Shown here: in pieces, positions 57,416-64,000 of the stretch
Position numbering within the stretch: the stretch's first letter is position 1
Layout of the letters: each line of letters opens with the position of its first letter
Assembly: GCA_902800215.1 (NCBI GenBank)
Contig: CADCDS010000001.1
Location: forward strand, 1-64,000
Source: an uncultured Bacteroidales bacterium
GTDB lineage: Bacteria; Bacteroidota; Bacteroidia; Bacteroidales; Paludibacteraceae
Direction of reading: 5' to 3'
Length of the DNA: 64,000 bases
The notes under the pieces: generated by a model
The model's input: only the letters and a program-made list of their open reading frames with translations
Told to the model about the DNA's origin: nothing
The model's database searches: none
Made by a program: the position numbers and the translations under genes

Positions 57416-58294
57416 CTATTTATCTTTATCCTCATCATATGGTCGTTCTTGCGCCTTTGTTTCTTCTATCGGGCGAAGATAGTCAGAAGCGCGTTCGGAG
57501 GAGATGACGCTACGACCCAATTGACGCTCAAGATCTTCCCGCGCGTTCTTTGCTACCTTTCCTCCTGCTTGTGCCGCTTGTTTACTTTCAACCATGCCTT
57601 TCGGATTTCGTTGACGCGACAACTCTGTGGTTGCCACCTCTGCCAGCGTGTTAAGCGCAAGTTCGACATTCGTCATATTATCACGCAAGTTCTCTTTGGT
57701 CAATCCTTTGTGGCGCTTATACTCTCCTGTAGTCATTCCGCTCCATGCTTGCGTGAGCACGTTCGTCAGTATCGCAAAGTCTTTATGCTCCGTTATTCCT
57801 GCCCGTTGCCATTCGTCCGTCAGCTCCTTGCGCATCTCTATGGAACGCATTCGTTCGTTGATCCACTTATCCGAATAGCCTTGCCGACGATAGTCTTCTA
57901 CTGCCATCTGGAATGTCAGTTCCGGATCGATCATCTGGTCGATTCGTTGCTCTCCCAACTGCGCCAGCCACTGCTTCACCGGCTCTGCTTTCTTGGAGGG
58001 AACAGACTGTATAATACGGAAAATGCCCTGTAAATCAGCCATATCCGTCAAACGGCGTTTGCCATCAGCTGCAGGCAATTTCAACTGGTAACAATTTGTT
58101 ACCGTTTCATTCCCCTCCTTGATTAGTCGGCCTTTCAGCACTTTCCAGTACTTACGAGCTTGCTGATAGTCGAAGCTACCTGTTAACACTTGTACTATAT
58201 CTACCACAGAGAACCAGTACTTTTCCTTCTCCTCATCCCAAACGATGCGAACTTTCTTTCCTTCAAAAAGTTGTATAGCAAAATTGTCTTCCAT
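57416..58294 (-). CDS. BRO-N / DinD-like protein
   Basis: 292 residues from MEDNFAIQLFEGKKVRIVWD at 58294; a longer start at 58357 lies upstream of the promoter box. The N-terminal part (residues 1-100) is a BRO-N domain (EKEKYWFSVVDIVQVLTGSF...KVLKGRLIKEGNE), a DNA-binding fold common in phage antirepressors. The C-terminal part (ELTFQMAVEDYRRQGYSDKWINERMRSIEMRKELTDEWQRAGI...) matches the DinD-like region. E. coli DinD is SOS-induced and inhibits RecA. The link to phage or mobile DNA is consistent with the island. Its terminator and promoter are copies of a repeated cassette. Confidence 0.85.
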   Translation of the reverse strand: MEDNFAIQLFEGKKVRIVWDEEKEKYWFSVVDIVQVLTGSFDYQQARKYWKVLKGRLIKEGNETVTNCYQLKLPAADGKRRLTDMADLQGIFRIIQSVPSKKAEPVKQWLAQLGEQRIDQMIDPELTFQMAVEDYRRQGYSDKWINERMRSIEMRKELTDEWQRAGITEHKDFAILTNVLTQAWSGMTTGEYKRHKGLTKENLRDNMTNVELALNTLAEVATTELSRQRNPKGMVESKQAAQAGGKVAKNAREDLERQLGRSVISSERASDYLRPIEETKAQERPYDEDKDK

Positions 58295-58314
58295 AGTAAT
58301 AACCTTTGCGACTG

Positions 58315-58346
58315 CAAAGGTACAAAAAAAATCTGACATATGCAAA
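58315..58346 (-). promoter_or_regulatory. Promoter of the BRO-like gene
   Basis: The minus strand has TTTGCATATGTC, then GATTTTTTTT, then TACCTTTG at 58322-58315, next to cassette hairpin copy 2. Confidence 0.8.
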
Positions 58347-58349
58347 AAA

Positions 58350-58374
58350 ATCTGCACTTTTGATGCAGATTTTC
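58350..58374 (-). repeat. Terminator-promoter cassette hairpin, copy 2
   Basis: AATCTGCA-TCAAAAG-TGCAGATT plus T run, immediately upstream of the BRO-like promoter. A TTATGTTTGATG word repeat (58376-58401) follows on the plus strand. Confidence 0.85.
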
Positions 58375-58431
58375 TGTGTTATGTTTGATGTGTTATGTGT
58401 TTACGCGCGGGGCGCGATATATGTACACAAC

Positions 58432-58464
58432 AAAAAAGCGGTAAACCGCATATTGGATTTACCG
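58432..58464 (-). terminator. Terminator of the AAA ATPase gene at 58459
   Basis: On the minus strand CGGTAAA...TTTACCG pairs across TCCAATATGCGG, followed by GCTTTTTTG. It overlaps the stop codon region. Confidence 0.65.
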
Positions 58465-59586
58465 TATGTAATGTGCTAAAAATACATCATATACATACCA
58501 TGTATCATTCAGCTCTGTGACGAGGTCCTTCTCGTATAAACCTTTCAACGCCGATTGCACAGAACTAGCCGAGAGCAATTTGTGTTTTTGCATAAAGGCT
58601 CCCGAAGTAATATTCTGAGTACCATTCTCTTTGACAAGTGCATAGAGCAAACTCTTCTGCTTAGTAGGTAGAGCCGCCAAAATCTCCCGATAAAATGGTT
58701 CTTGAACCAGCACGACATTGTTTAACGCGTAGTCAATCGTCTCAACACTACAAGGTTGTTCTTTGTTTGTTAGCGAATACATCTCATTAAGCAACATCTG
58801 CATATACCATGTGATACCTCGGCACATATCGTACACATGTATCACGGCTTGGTCATCAATCATCTTATTTCCCAAACGAAACATCTGCTTGGCGAAGTCC
58901 ACGTAGGTATCACAAGGGATAGGGTCAAGTCCCATATTGATTGTACTTTGATAAAAAGGCTTGGAGGGCGAAAGGAACATCTGACTCATAAGATGCTTAC
59001 GACTGCCGGAGAAAATAAACTGTGTTTTCTTGCATCGCTGGATATGTGTACGCATCAGGGCTTCAATATTTTTCTCCGGATAGTTGGTAATCTGTTGAAA
59101 CTCATCAAATGCAACGATGCATGGTTTGTCCGCCAACTCTAAAAAAGCAAAGACCTGCTCCAATGTCATCTCCGGTGATGTGATATCACCTAAGCCTATA
59201 TCAAATGTAGGGGAACCGGTTATAGCATCTAACTTAAATCCTATACGTAAGGATGAGATGACTTGAAAAAACTTGTCTAACCATGACTTGGATTGTTTAT
59301 CGATGCTCTTGTACACCTCATTACTGAACGTATATACCATCTCAGCCAAACTGTTTGTCGCATATAGATCCACCACGATGGTATAATAGTTTTGCTGCAT
59401 CTCCGGTTGAGCAAACACGTGGCTTATCAATCCCGATTTGCCAATTCGGCGATCAGAAATCAAGGTCACATTCCGCCCATTAAATATCTGTTTGGAAAGA
59501 AATTCAGTCTCTTTTTCACGATCACAAAAGTACTCTTTTGATACGTATCTCCCTATAACAAAAGGATTTGCGATGTTATTGTACAT
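58459..59586 (-). CDS. AAA ATPase (archaeal-type ATPase_2 family)
   Basis: 375 residues from MYNNIANPFVIGRYVSKEYF at 59586; an earlier ATG (59634) falls in the promoter region. CDREKETEFL precedes Walker A SDRRIGKSG (44-52). Walker B is CIVAFDEFQQI, sensor SGSRKHLMSQMF. The final part (ALPTKQKSLLYALVKENGTQ...LSASSVQSALKGLYEKDLV) is a winged helix. Family members are common in Bacteroidales and archaea with unknown roles; some lie near mobile elements. Its promoter is preceded by cassette hairpin copy 3. Confidence 0.86.
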   Translation of the reverse strand: MYNNIANPFVIGRYVSKEYFCDREKETEFLSKQIFNGRNVTLISDRRIGKSGLISHVFAQPEMQQNYYTIVVDLYATNSLAEMVYTFSNEVYKSIDKQSKSWLDKFFQVISSLRIGFKLDAITGSPTFDIGLGDITSPEMTLEQVFAFLELADKPCIVAFDEFQQITNYPEKNIEALMRTHIQRCKKTQFIFSGSRKHLMSQMFLSPSKPFYQSTINMGLDPIPCDTYVDFAKQMFRLGNKMIDDQAVIHVYDMCRGITWYMQMLLNEMYSLTNKEQPCSVETIDYALNNVVLVQEPFYREILAALPTKQKSLLYALVKENGTQNITSGAFMQKHKLLSASSVQSALKGLYEKDLVTELNDTWYVYDVFLAHYIR

Positions 59587-59631
59587 ACAATTATTGTAAT
59601 TATAATTATTATACTTATGATAATTTCGCTG

Positions 59632-59663
59632 CAAAGGTACTTAATTTTTTTGACATATGCAAA
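59632..59663 (-). promoter_or_regulatory. Promoter of the AAA ATPase at 58459
   Basis: The minus strand has TTTGCATATGTC, an A/T run, then TACCTTTG at 59639-59632 and CAGCG. Confidence 0.8.
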
Positions 59664-59665
59664 TA

Positions 59666-59690
59666 AATCTGCACTTTTGATGCAGATTTT
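59666..59690 (-). repeat. Terminator-promoter cassette hairpin, copy 3
   Basis: Same AATCTGCA-TCAAAAG-TGCAGATT hairpin. It lies between the rubredoxin stop and the next promoter, and can end the rubredoxin transcript; a T run is less clear here (TTATTTGC). Confidence 0.82.
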
Positions 59691-59728
59691 CTGTGTTTAA
59701 AGCAGATTTAGTGAATTATATGATTTAA

Positions 59729-59863
59729 TTATAACTCAGAAAACTGGTCCTTGCCTACACCGCAAATCGGGCATGTCCAATCTTCCGGGAGTTCATTAAA
59801 CGCTTTTCCTGTTTCGCTGGGGTCATATTCGTACCCACAGACATCACAAATGTACTTTGCCAT
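59729..59863 (-). CDS. Short-form rubredoxin (44 residues)
   Basis: The product starts [19 protein letters not shown] and ends [14 protein letters not shown]. The four iron ligands are in CDVCG and CPICG. Usual rubredoxins have 52-54 residues with an EGDPDNGIAPG-like loop; here the loop between YDPSETG and [10 protein letters not shown] is about 9 residues shorter. Short rubredoxins are known in Desulfovibrio, so this may be natural. It would carry electrons in peroxide or oxygen defence, or in other anaerobic redox steps. Own promoter. Confidence 0.85.
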   Translation of the reverse strand: MAKYICDVCGYEYDPSETGKAFNELPEDWTCPICGVGKDQFSEL

Positions 59864-59904
59864 AGTTATAAAATTTTAAGTGAATAAATCATTGTTTTGC
59901 ACGC

Positions 59905-59936
59905 AAAATTACAACAAATATTTGAAATACGCAAGT
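59905..59936 (-). promoter_or_regulatory. Promoter of rubredoxin
   Basis: The minus strand has TTGCGTATTTC, then AAATATTTGTTG, then TAATTTTG at 59912-59905 and CGTGC. Confidence 0.75.
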
Positions 59937-59994
59937 ATTTGCTCAAAAATCGTTTGAGAAAAATAGTTTTTGCTAAAAAAACAGCCCTTTCATC

Positions 59995-60026
59995 GTTGTA
60001 TATTTAAAATATTTTTTGTACCTTTG
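59995..60026 (+). promoter_or_regulatory. Promoter of the umuC-like gene
   Basis: TACCTTTG at 60019-60026 with CATCG; the -33 element is the weaker GTTG near 59995. The gene starts only about 14 bases after the predicted start point. Confidence 0.65.
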
Positions 60027-60046
60027 CATCGATTTTGTGAAAAGCG

Positions 60047-61300
60047 ATGTACATCCATCTGGATTGCAATAATTTCTTCGTCAGTTGTGAGTTAGTCTCA
60101 CGGCCGGAATTGAAGGGTACGCCTGTCGTCGTTGCCAATGATAACGGTAACAACGGCGGCATCATCCTTGCGCTCAACGCGGAAGCAAAAGCGGTAGGCC
60201 TCAAGCGCGGCAATCCGCTGTTCCAAGTAAGCAAAATCATTGAGCAGCAACACGTTACGGTCATTGACGTGCATCATCATTTATACCATGAGGTATCACG
60301 TCATATCATGGACGAGGTGCGGCAAACAGAGATGGTACTGGACTTCGTGCAATACAGTGTGGACGAGTTCTTCGGCCAAATGCCGGACGATGACCCTACC
60401 CGACTTCGCGGATACTTGCAGCAACTCAAAGATCTCATCTTAGACAAAACCGGCATTCCGGTCAGTTGCGGTGCCGGACTCAGTTATACACTGGCCAAGA
60501 CAGCCACCTGGTTTGCCAAACATTATCCTGCTTACAACGGTATCTGTATCATGCCAGCCGAGAAACGAGAAGCCGCACTCGCCAAAGTGCCGGTCAAAGA
60601 AGTATGGGGTATCGGCAGACGCAGTATCAAGAAGATCGAACAAGCAGGTGTCCAAACTGCCTTGGACTATACCCGACGTCCGGAAGCATGGGTAAATCGG
60701 CTCTTCGGAGTGGTCGGCGTACGTACATGGAAAGAGTTGAACGGCATTCCTGCCATCACGATCGCAAGTCACGAACGACAGAAATCCATCATGTACAGCC
60801 GCACGTTCGCTCACATGACAAGCAGCAAGGCAGTTTTGCTGCGCGAATTAAGCAATTATGCTTCGTCTGCGACAAGGAAGTTACGTGAACAGCAAAGTTT
60901 ATGCCAAACAGTTACGGTCTTTCTTGCCACAAATCGTCACCGCGAAGACTTGGCGCAATACTATGCGGACGATACCATCAAACTAAGTACCGCGACCGAC
61001 GACTCCACGCAGATCATTCACGCCTTGGCACTATTGTTGGATCGACTTTTTCGGGAGAACTACCAATATAAACAAGCCGGTGTCATCTTAGGTCAACTGC
61101 AACATGCAGATGCCGTGCAGTTAGACCTATTTGCCCCAAATCAAGTGGATGAGACGACCAAACAGAAACGTCTCATGCAAGCCATAGACGACATCAACAA
61201 ACGATTTGGAAGCAATCAGATTCATTTCGCCGTGCAAGGCTCAGAAGCCGACATCGATGACCAACCTGCCGGATTCATGAAAGCAAGAAAAGTGAATTAA
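60047..61300 (+). CDS. umuC: Y-family DNA polymerase (UmuC-like)
   Basis: 417 residues. MYIHLDCNNFFVSCELVSRP is the UmuC-type palm start (C-N-N-F in place of the D-M-D-x-F of DinB), followed by YSVDEFF with the catalytic D and E, GIPVSCGAGLSYTLAKTATWFAK and VWGIGRRSIKKIEQAGV (helix-hairpin-helix). The C-terminus LQLDLFAPNQ-like (VQLDLFAP) is a beta-clamp-binding motif. It performs translesion synthesis, normally with UmuD'2. No umuD lies beside it in this window. It sits at the edge of the accessory island. Confidence 0.92.
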   Translation: MYIHLDCNNFFVSCELVSRPELKGTPVVVANDNGNNGGIILALNAEAKAVGLKRGNPLFQVSKIIEQQHVTVIDVHHHLYHEVSRHIMDEVRQTEMVLDFVQYSVDEFFGQMPDDDPTRLRGYLQQLKDLILDKTGIPVSCGAGLSYTLAKTATWFAKHYPAYNGICIMPAEKREAALAKVPVKEVWGIGRRSIKKIEQAGVQTALDYTRRPEAWVNRLFGVVGVRTWKELNGIPAITIASHERQKSIMYSRTFAHMTSSKAVLLRELSNYASSATRKLREQQSLCQTVTVFLATNRHREDLAQYYADDTIKLSTATDDSTQIIHALALLLDRLFRENYQYKQAGVILGQLQHADAVQLDLFAPNQVDETTKQKRLMQAIDDINKRFGSNQIHFAVQGSEADIDDQPAGFMKARKVN

Positions 61301-61301
61301 C

Positions 61302-61329
61302 AAAAAAAACCTGCGAATTGCAGGTTTTT
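61302..61329. terminator. Bidirectional terminator between umuC and tRNA-Glu
   Basis: AAAACCTGC-GAATT-GCAGGTTTTT: A run on one side and T run on the other, so it serves both converging units. Confidence 0.88.
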
Positions 61330-61332
61330 CAG

Positions 61333-61405
61333 TAGTGCTACCCGGACTCGAACCGGGGTTTACGGCGTGAGAGGCCGTTGTCCTAGGCCACTAGACGATA
61401 GCACC
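61333..61405 (-). tRNA. tRNA-Glu (anticodon CTC)
   Basis: On the minus strand the acceptor is GGTGCTA/TAGCACT (G-T at the end), D arm GTCT...GGAC, anticodon stem ACGGC/GCCGT with loop CTCTCAC (anticodon CTC), T arm CCCGG-TTCGAGT-CCGGG, discriminator A. Confidence 0.95.
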
Positions 61406-61483
61406 CGGAAGTGTCCCCGTTAATCGGGGAAACTGGCCTCCGCCGGAAGGGGCTATAAATGCTCCATCGGACGAAAGCGGGTG

Positions 61484-61515
61484 CAAAGGTACTGCTTTTT
61501 TTTGATATACGCAAA
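61484..61515 (-). promoter_or_regulatory. Promoter of tRNA-Glu
   Basis: The minus strand has TTTGCGTATATC, an A run, GCAG, then TACCTTTG at 61491-61484 and CACCCG. The transcript has a leader of about 70 bases. Confidence 0.8.
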
Positions 61516-61522
61516 TTTTTCG

Positions 61523-61555
61523 ACAAAAAAAATGCACTTGACATGCATTTTTTTG
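61523..61555 (-). terminator. Terminator of the SDR gene
   Basis: On the minus strand ATGCA-TGTCAAG-TGCAT is followed by eight T, then the tRNA-Glu promoter; same terminator-then-promoter layout as the repeated cassette but a different hairpin. Confidence 0.7.
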
Positions 61556-61578
61556 TTTTTAGGCATCATTTTATCCTT

Positions 61579-62358
61579 TTAGAACCAGCCGAAACGTCTT
61601 ATAAGGCGCAAGACACATGTAGGGATAAAGAGAATGATGGTGGTTAATATTGTCCAAAAGACAAACGGAACAGTCGCTTTAGGCAGTCCCCAGAACATAG
61701 CTCTCAATCCTCTGCGCGCCAAGGTTTGCGGACTAACGATGATACCAAGACACTTACCTAAGTTAGTGAGCCAAGGCTTGATGTTGTACAATCCTGTATC
61801 CACCGCACCGGGACTGACATCCGTCACATGAACGCCGTATTTGCGTAACTCGATATGCAAGGCTCTTGTAAAATGGCAAAGGAACGCTTTTGTACCGCCA
61901 TACGTTCCCAACCGTTGCGCAGCCATTTTACTGGTGACCGAACAAACATTCAGGATATAGCCTTTGCGCCGTTCCCGCATCTCTTTACCATAGAGGTAAC
62001 AGAGCATGGCTGGCGTGTACATATGCAGGTTCATAATGAGCGAGGTAAATCCCTCGCTGTCATCGCAGATATCCTTGTCATGATAGACACCGGCATTGTT
62101 GACCAGCACCTCAATCTCCATCTCGTGCGCGCGCGTATATTCATATAGTTCGCGCGCGGAAGTCTGCTGACCCAAATCCTGCACTAAGCCAATAACAGTA
62201 AGGTTCGGATACGCTTGACCTATCTCCATGGCTCGATCATGGATTGCCTCTTCATTGCTGACGATAAGCAGGTTATAACCACGCTTCGCCAACTGTTTGG
62301 CAAACTCCACACCCATGCCGGATGAGGCACCCGTAACCAATGCAAAATGTGTGTTCAT
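61579..62358 (-). CDS. Short-chain dehydrogenase/reductase (SDR)
   Basis: 259 residues. TGASSGMG (9-16) is the cofactor loop, VLVNNAGV the NNAG motif, VCSVTS holds the catalytic Ser, and YGGTK has the Tyr and Lys. The C-terminal 30 residues are hydrophobic (FVFWTILTTIILFIPTCVL), suggesting membrane association, as in some lipid- or ketone-acting SDRs. Substrate unknown. Third gene of a minus-strand run with ubiE and a Dabb protein gene. Confidence 0.88.
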   Translation of the reverse strand: MNTHFALVTGASSGMGVEFAKQLAKRGYNLLIVSNEEAIHDRAMEIGQAYPNLTVIGLVQDLGQQTSARELYEYTRAHEMEIEVLVNNAGVYHDKDICDDSEGFTSLIMNLHMYTPAMLCYLYGKEMRERRKGYILNVCSVTSKMAAQRLGTYGGTKAFLCHFTRALHIELRKYGVHVTDVSPGAVDTGLYNIKPWLTNLGKCLGIIVSPQTLARRGLRAMFWGLPKATVPFVFWTILTTIILFIPTCVLRLIRRFGWF

Positions 62359-62364
62359 TCCTAT

Positions 62365-62673
62365 TTAATCCATTATATAATCCAAACACGTCCGTAACTC
62401 GGTATTGGGACGAACGATACCGTCTGCCACCGCAACGTGCGCCGGATGAACGGCGTAGCCTTTGAGGGCGTCAAAAGACTCTAATGTAGAATCAAGCATA
62501 ATATCGGCATTACTGGTCTCTAACCGACCCGTCGCCTGCACATGGATATCAATAAGACCCGGTATCTGTCCTTTCAGTCCTTCCAATCCGGCTTTGATAG
62601 CCAAGGCTTTCTCTTGTTTCTCCGCTTCGCTCAATTCCGAACGAAGACGCCATAAGATAATGTGTTTTACCAT
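62365..62673 (-). CDS. Dabb (stress-responsive alpha/beta barrel) protein
   Basis: 102 residues from MVKHIILWRLRSELSEAEKQ at 62673; the upstream in-frame residues (ELKIKNYELRIN) are coded by an AATTAAAAATTA-type word repeat and are rejected. The ferredoxin-like barrel pattern is visible: strand VKHIILWRLR, a helix, IDIHVQATGR, DIMLDSTLESFDALKGYAVHPAHVAVADG. Dabb proteins are small dimers, some in stress or aromatic metabolism. Role here unknown. The stop is 6 bases from the SDR start. Confidence 0.87.
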   Translation of the reverse strand: MVKHIILWRLRSELSEAEKQEKALAIKAGLEGLKGQIPGLIDIHVQATGRLETSNADIMLDSTLESFDALKGYAVHPAHVAVADGIVRPNTELRTCLDYIMD

Positions 62674-62675
62674 AT

Positions 62676-62707
62676 TAATTCTTAATTCGTAATTTTTAAT
62701 TTTTAAT
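62676..62707. repeat. Short word repeat (AATTAAAAATTA type) between ubiE and the Dabb gene
   Basis: The minus strand reads AATTAAAAATTAAAAATTAC, then GAATTAAGAATTAAT; five imperfect 7-8 base words. The ubiE stop codon lies in it. Confidence 0.78.
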
Positions 62708-63391
62708 TCCCGTATAAACGGTGGTGATACCAAAAGTTAGCGGTTTAAACTGTGCATCCTTAAAACCGGCATCGGTCAGGTGCTGCACGAATGCTTCTCC
62801 CCAGCAGAAATGCTTGACACTCTTGTTGAGATAGCTGTAAGCGGTTTTATCGTGACTGATGATACGACCGACAAACGGCAGGATGTGACTGAAATAAAGG
62901 TCATAAACGAAGCGGATAAAGCGGTTCTTCGGATAACTGAATTCGAGAATCGTCACTTGTCCTCCTGGTTTGAGCACCCGATACATCTCCTTCAGTCCGG
63001 CATCGAGGTCACTGAAATTCCGGCATCCATAGGCACAAGTCACTCCGTCAAAGGAGTTGTCTTCAAAAGGCATCTGTTGTGCATTGCCGTAAACGAAGGA
63101 GACTTTTTCTTTCCACTTTCGACTTTCAACTTTCTTCTTTCCAATCGCCATCATCTGTTCAGAAAGATCCAATCCGGTCACTTGCTCCGCCTTACCGCGT
63201 TTGAGCATCTCGATGGTAAGATCCGCCGTACCAATCGCTACATCCAGCACATGATGGGTCTGAGGCATGCATTGCACCGTCTTCCGACGCCAACGCTTGT
63301 CGATATTCAGAGACAAACCGTGATTCAAACCGTCGTAGGTACCGGCGATGCGATCAAATAATTGCCCGATATGTTGCTTCTCATTATTCAT
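62696..63391 (-). CDS. ubiE: Demethylmenaquinone methyltransferase (UbiE/MenG)
   Basis: 231 residues from MNNEKQHIGQLFDRIAGTYD at 63391; a longer frame crosses the promoter. The SAM-binding motif is HVLDVAIGTADLT, followed by VTGLDLSEQMMAIG, VTCAYGCRNFSDLDAGLKEM and VLKPGGQVTILEFSYP, with FGITTVYTG at the end. It methylates demethylmenaquinone in the last step of menaquinone synthesis. A short repeat-coded stretch (KKVESRKWKEK, bases about 63100-63138) is in the variable loop before FVYGNAQ. First gene of the run ubiE-Dabb-SDR. Confidence 0.95.
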   Translation of the reverse strand: MNNEKQHIGQLFDRIAGTYDGLNHGLSLNIDKRWRRKTVQCMPQTHHVLDVAIGTADLTIEMLKRGKAEQVTGLDLSEQMMAIGKKKVESRKWKEKVSFVYGNAQQMPFEDNSFDGVTCAYGCRNFSDLDAGLKEMYRVLKPGGQVTILEFSYPKNRFIRFVYDLYFSHILPFVGRIISHDKTAYSYLNKSVKHFCWGEAFVQHLTDAGFKDAQFKPLTFGITTVYTGIKN

Positions 63392-63400
63392 TTGTGAGCG

Positions 63401-63478
63401 CAAAGGTACATAAATTATTTGAAATATGCAAATATTTGTCTGTTTTTTTGCATATATCAAAAAAATGTTGTATCTTTG
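63401..63478. promoter_or_regulatory. Divergent promoters: ubiE (minus) and Crp/Fnr regulator (plus)
   Basis: The minus box TACCTTTG is at 63408-63401 with TTTGCATATTTC upstream. On the plus strand TTTGCATATATC (from 63448) precedes TATCTTTG at 63471-63478. The two -33 elements are about 15 bases apart, so the regulator could control both. Confidence 0.8.
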
Positions 63479-63505
63479 CATTCGATTTGGGAATTTAACC
63501 GAAGA

Positions 63506-64000
63506 ATGAAAAGCAAAGAAGAGAACTTCGCTCCGCTGTGGGAACTCAATCCGCTCTGGAGCACGTTAACAGAAGAAGAACAAACAGTAGTGAATGCGCA
63601 TGTGGAAGTGGTTCGCTACGCCAAGAACGAAATCATCCATTATGACGGAGATGAATCCCGTTACATGTGGATGCTTTTACGGGGAAAAGTGCGCATCTAT
63701 AAAGAAGGCATCGGTCAGCGCCAGCAGATCATTCGTTTACTGAAACCTTACGATATTTTCGGTTATCGTGCCTGTTTGGTGCACGAAGCATATAACTCCA
63801 GTGCCAGTGCTTTTGAATCCTGCACGGTCTATCGATTGGAACGGGAACTCTTCTGCCAATTGGTAGAGCACAACAATGCCTTGTGTTATCAGGTAATGCT
63901 TATGATGGCGAAGGACCTGGCGTTCTCCGAGATCCAAACGGTTAATCTGACCCAGAAGCATATTCGCGGTCGTTTGGCGGAGAGTCTGTTGTTGCTCAAG
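63506..64000 (+). CDS. Crp/Fnr-family transcription regulator (N-terminal part, cut by window edge)
   Basis: 165 residues visible from MKSKEENFAPLWELNPLWST. The cyclic-nucleotide-binding-like barrel is seen in VVRYAKNEIIHYDGDESRYM, MLLRGKVRIYKEGIGQRQQI, RLLKPYDIFGYRACLVHEAY and the dimer helix starting AFSEIQTVNLTQKHIRGRLAESLLLL. There is no clear Fe-S cysteine pattern in the visible part. The helix-turn-helix lies beyond the edge. It is probably a redox or metabolic regulator; ligand unknown. Confidence 0.87.
   Translation, partial: MKSKEENFAPLWELNPLWSTLTEEEQTVVNAHVEVVRYAKNEIIHYDGDESRYMWMLLRGKVRIYKEGIGQRQQIIRLLKPYDIFGYRACLVHEAYNSSASAFESCTVYRLERELFCQLVEHNNALCYQVMLMMAKDLAFSEIQTVNLTQKHIRGRLAESLLLLK

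Noticed and set aside
57401-58033. 210-residue plus-strand frame opposite the BRO-like gene
   Set aside because: Cysteine- and leucine-rich antisense frame without motifs; the minus strand has BRO-N features and a promoter.

Overview
The window looks like a chromosomal segment of an uncultured Bacteroidales bacterium, probably a strict anaerobe of gut type. Four things point there. Nearly every transcription unit starts from the Bacteroidetes-type promoter (TTTGC, about 19-21 bases, TAnnTTTG, then GCA). Shine-Dalgarno sites are scarce. Several secreted proteins carry type IX secretion C-terminal domains. The energy genes are anaerobic: pyruvate:ferredoxin oxidoreductase, a small ferredoxin, rubredoxin and pyruvate phosphate dikinase. 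Codon use is even in the core and clearly more AT-rich at 50.7-56.5 kb.

Layout. 1-5.9 kb (mostly minus): nifJ, an AAA ATPase, a mini-ferredoxin, ruvC, a 52-residue membrane peptide and a DivIC/FtsB-like protein. 5.9-11.0 kb (plus): secreted EEP nuclease, ligA, a small hypothetical and dapA. 11.0-12.4 kb (minus): infC and a fused rpmI-rplT. 12.5-27.5 kb (plus): OB-fold lipoprotein, SurA/PpiD-like chaperone, AmpG-like MFS, pssA, endonuclease I, two IgGFc-binding-like surface proteins flanking an OmpA/CarboxypepD protein, and a PAP2 phosphatase. 27.5-39.2 kb (plus): tRNA-Val, cstA, engB, TonB receptor, mutS, mltG, a Usp protein, a probable small RNA, tRNA-Ser, a CYTH protein and a CotH-family secreted protein. 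39.2-45.5 kb: an ABC exporter pair and a DUF4836 lipoprotein (minus), then ppdK (plus). 45.5-60 kb is an accessory island: repeat-rich non-coding DNA, glycosyltransferases, twin 69-residue proteins, a kinase fusion, an AbiE-type toxin-antitoxin pair, a gene broken by an amber codon, a candidate structured RNA, a BRO/DinD-like protein and AAA ATPases. 60-64 kb: umuC-like polymerase, tRNA-Glu, an SDR, a Dabb protein, ubiE/menG and the start of a Crp/Fnr regulator.

Two features stand out. First, families of short imperfect word repeats (period about 7-11 bases) lie in intergenic DNA, over start codons and inside housekeeping genes. A 27-base stretch is identical and read in the same frame in ligA and engB, with relatives in dapA and ubiE; other words sit in mutS, the TonB receptor and the PAP2 gene. 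A 45.8-46.1 kb block of such words is arranged as interleaved inverted repeats. Second, several core genes on the minus strand look internally deleted: nifJ (frameshift), ferredoxin (one cluster motif lost) and rpmI/rplT (fused). The PpiD-like protein also lacks its parvulin domain. These need read-level confirmation because assembly error is a live alternative.
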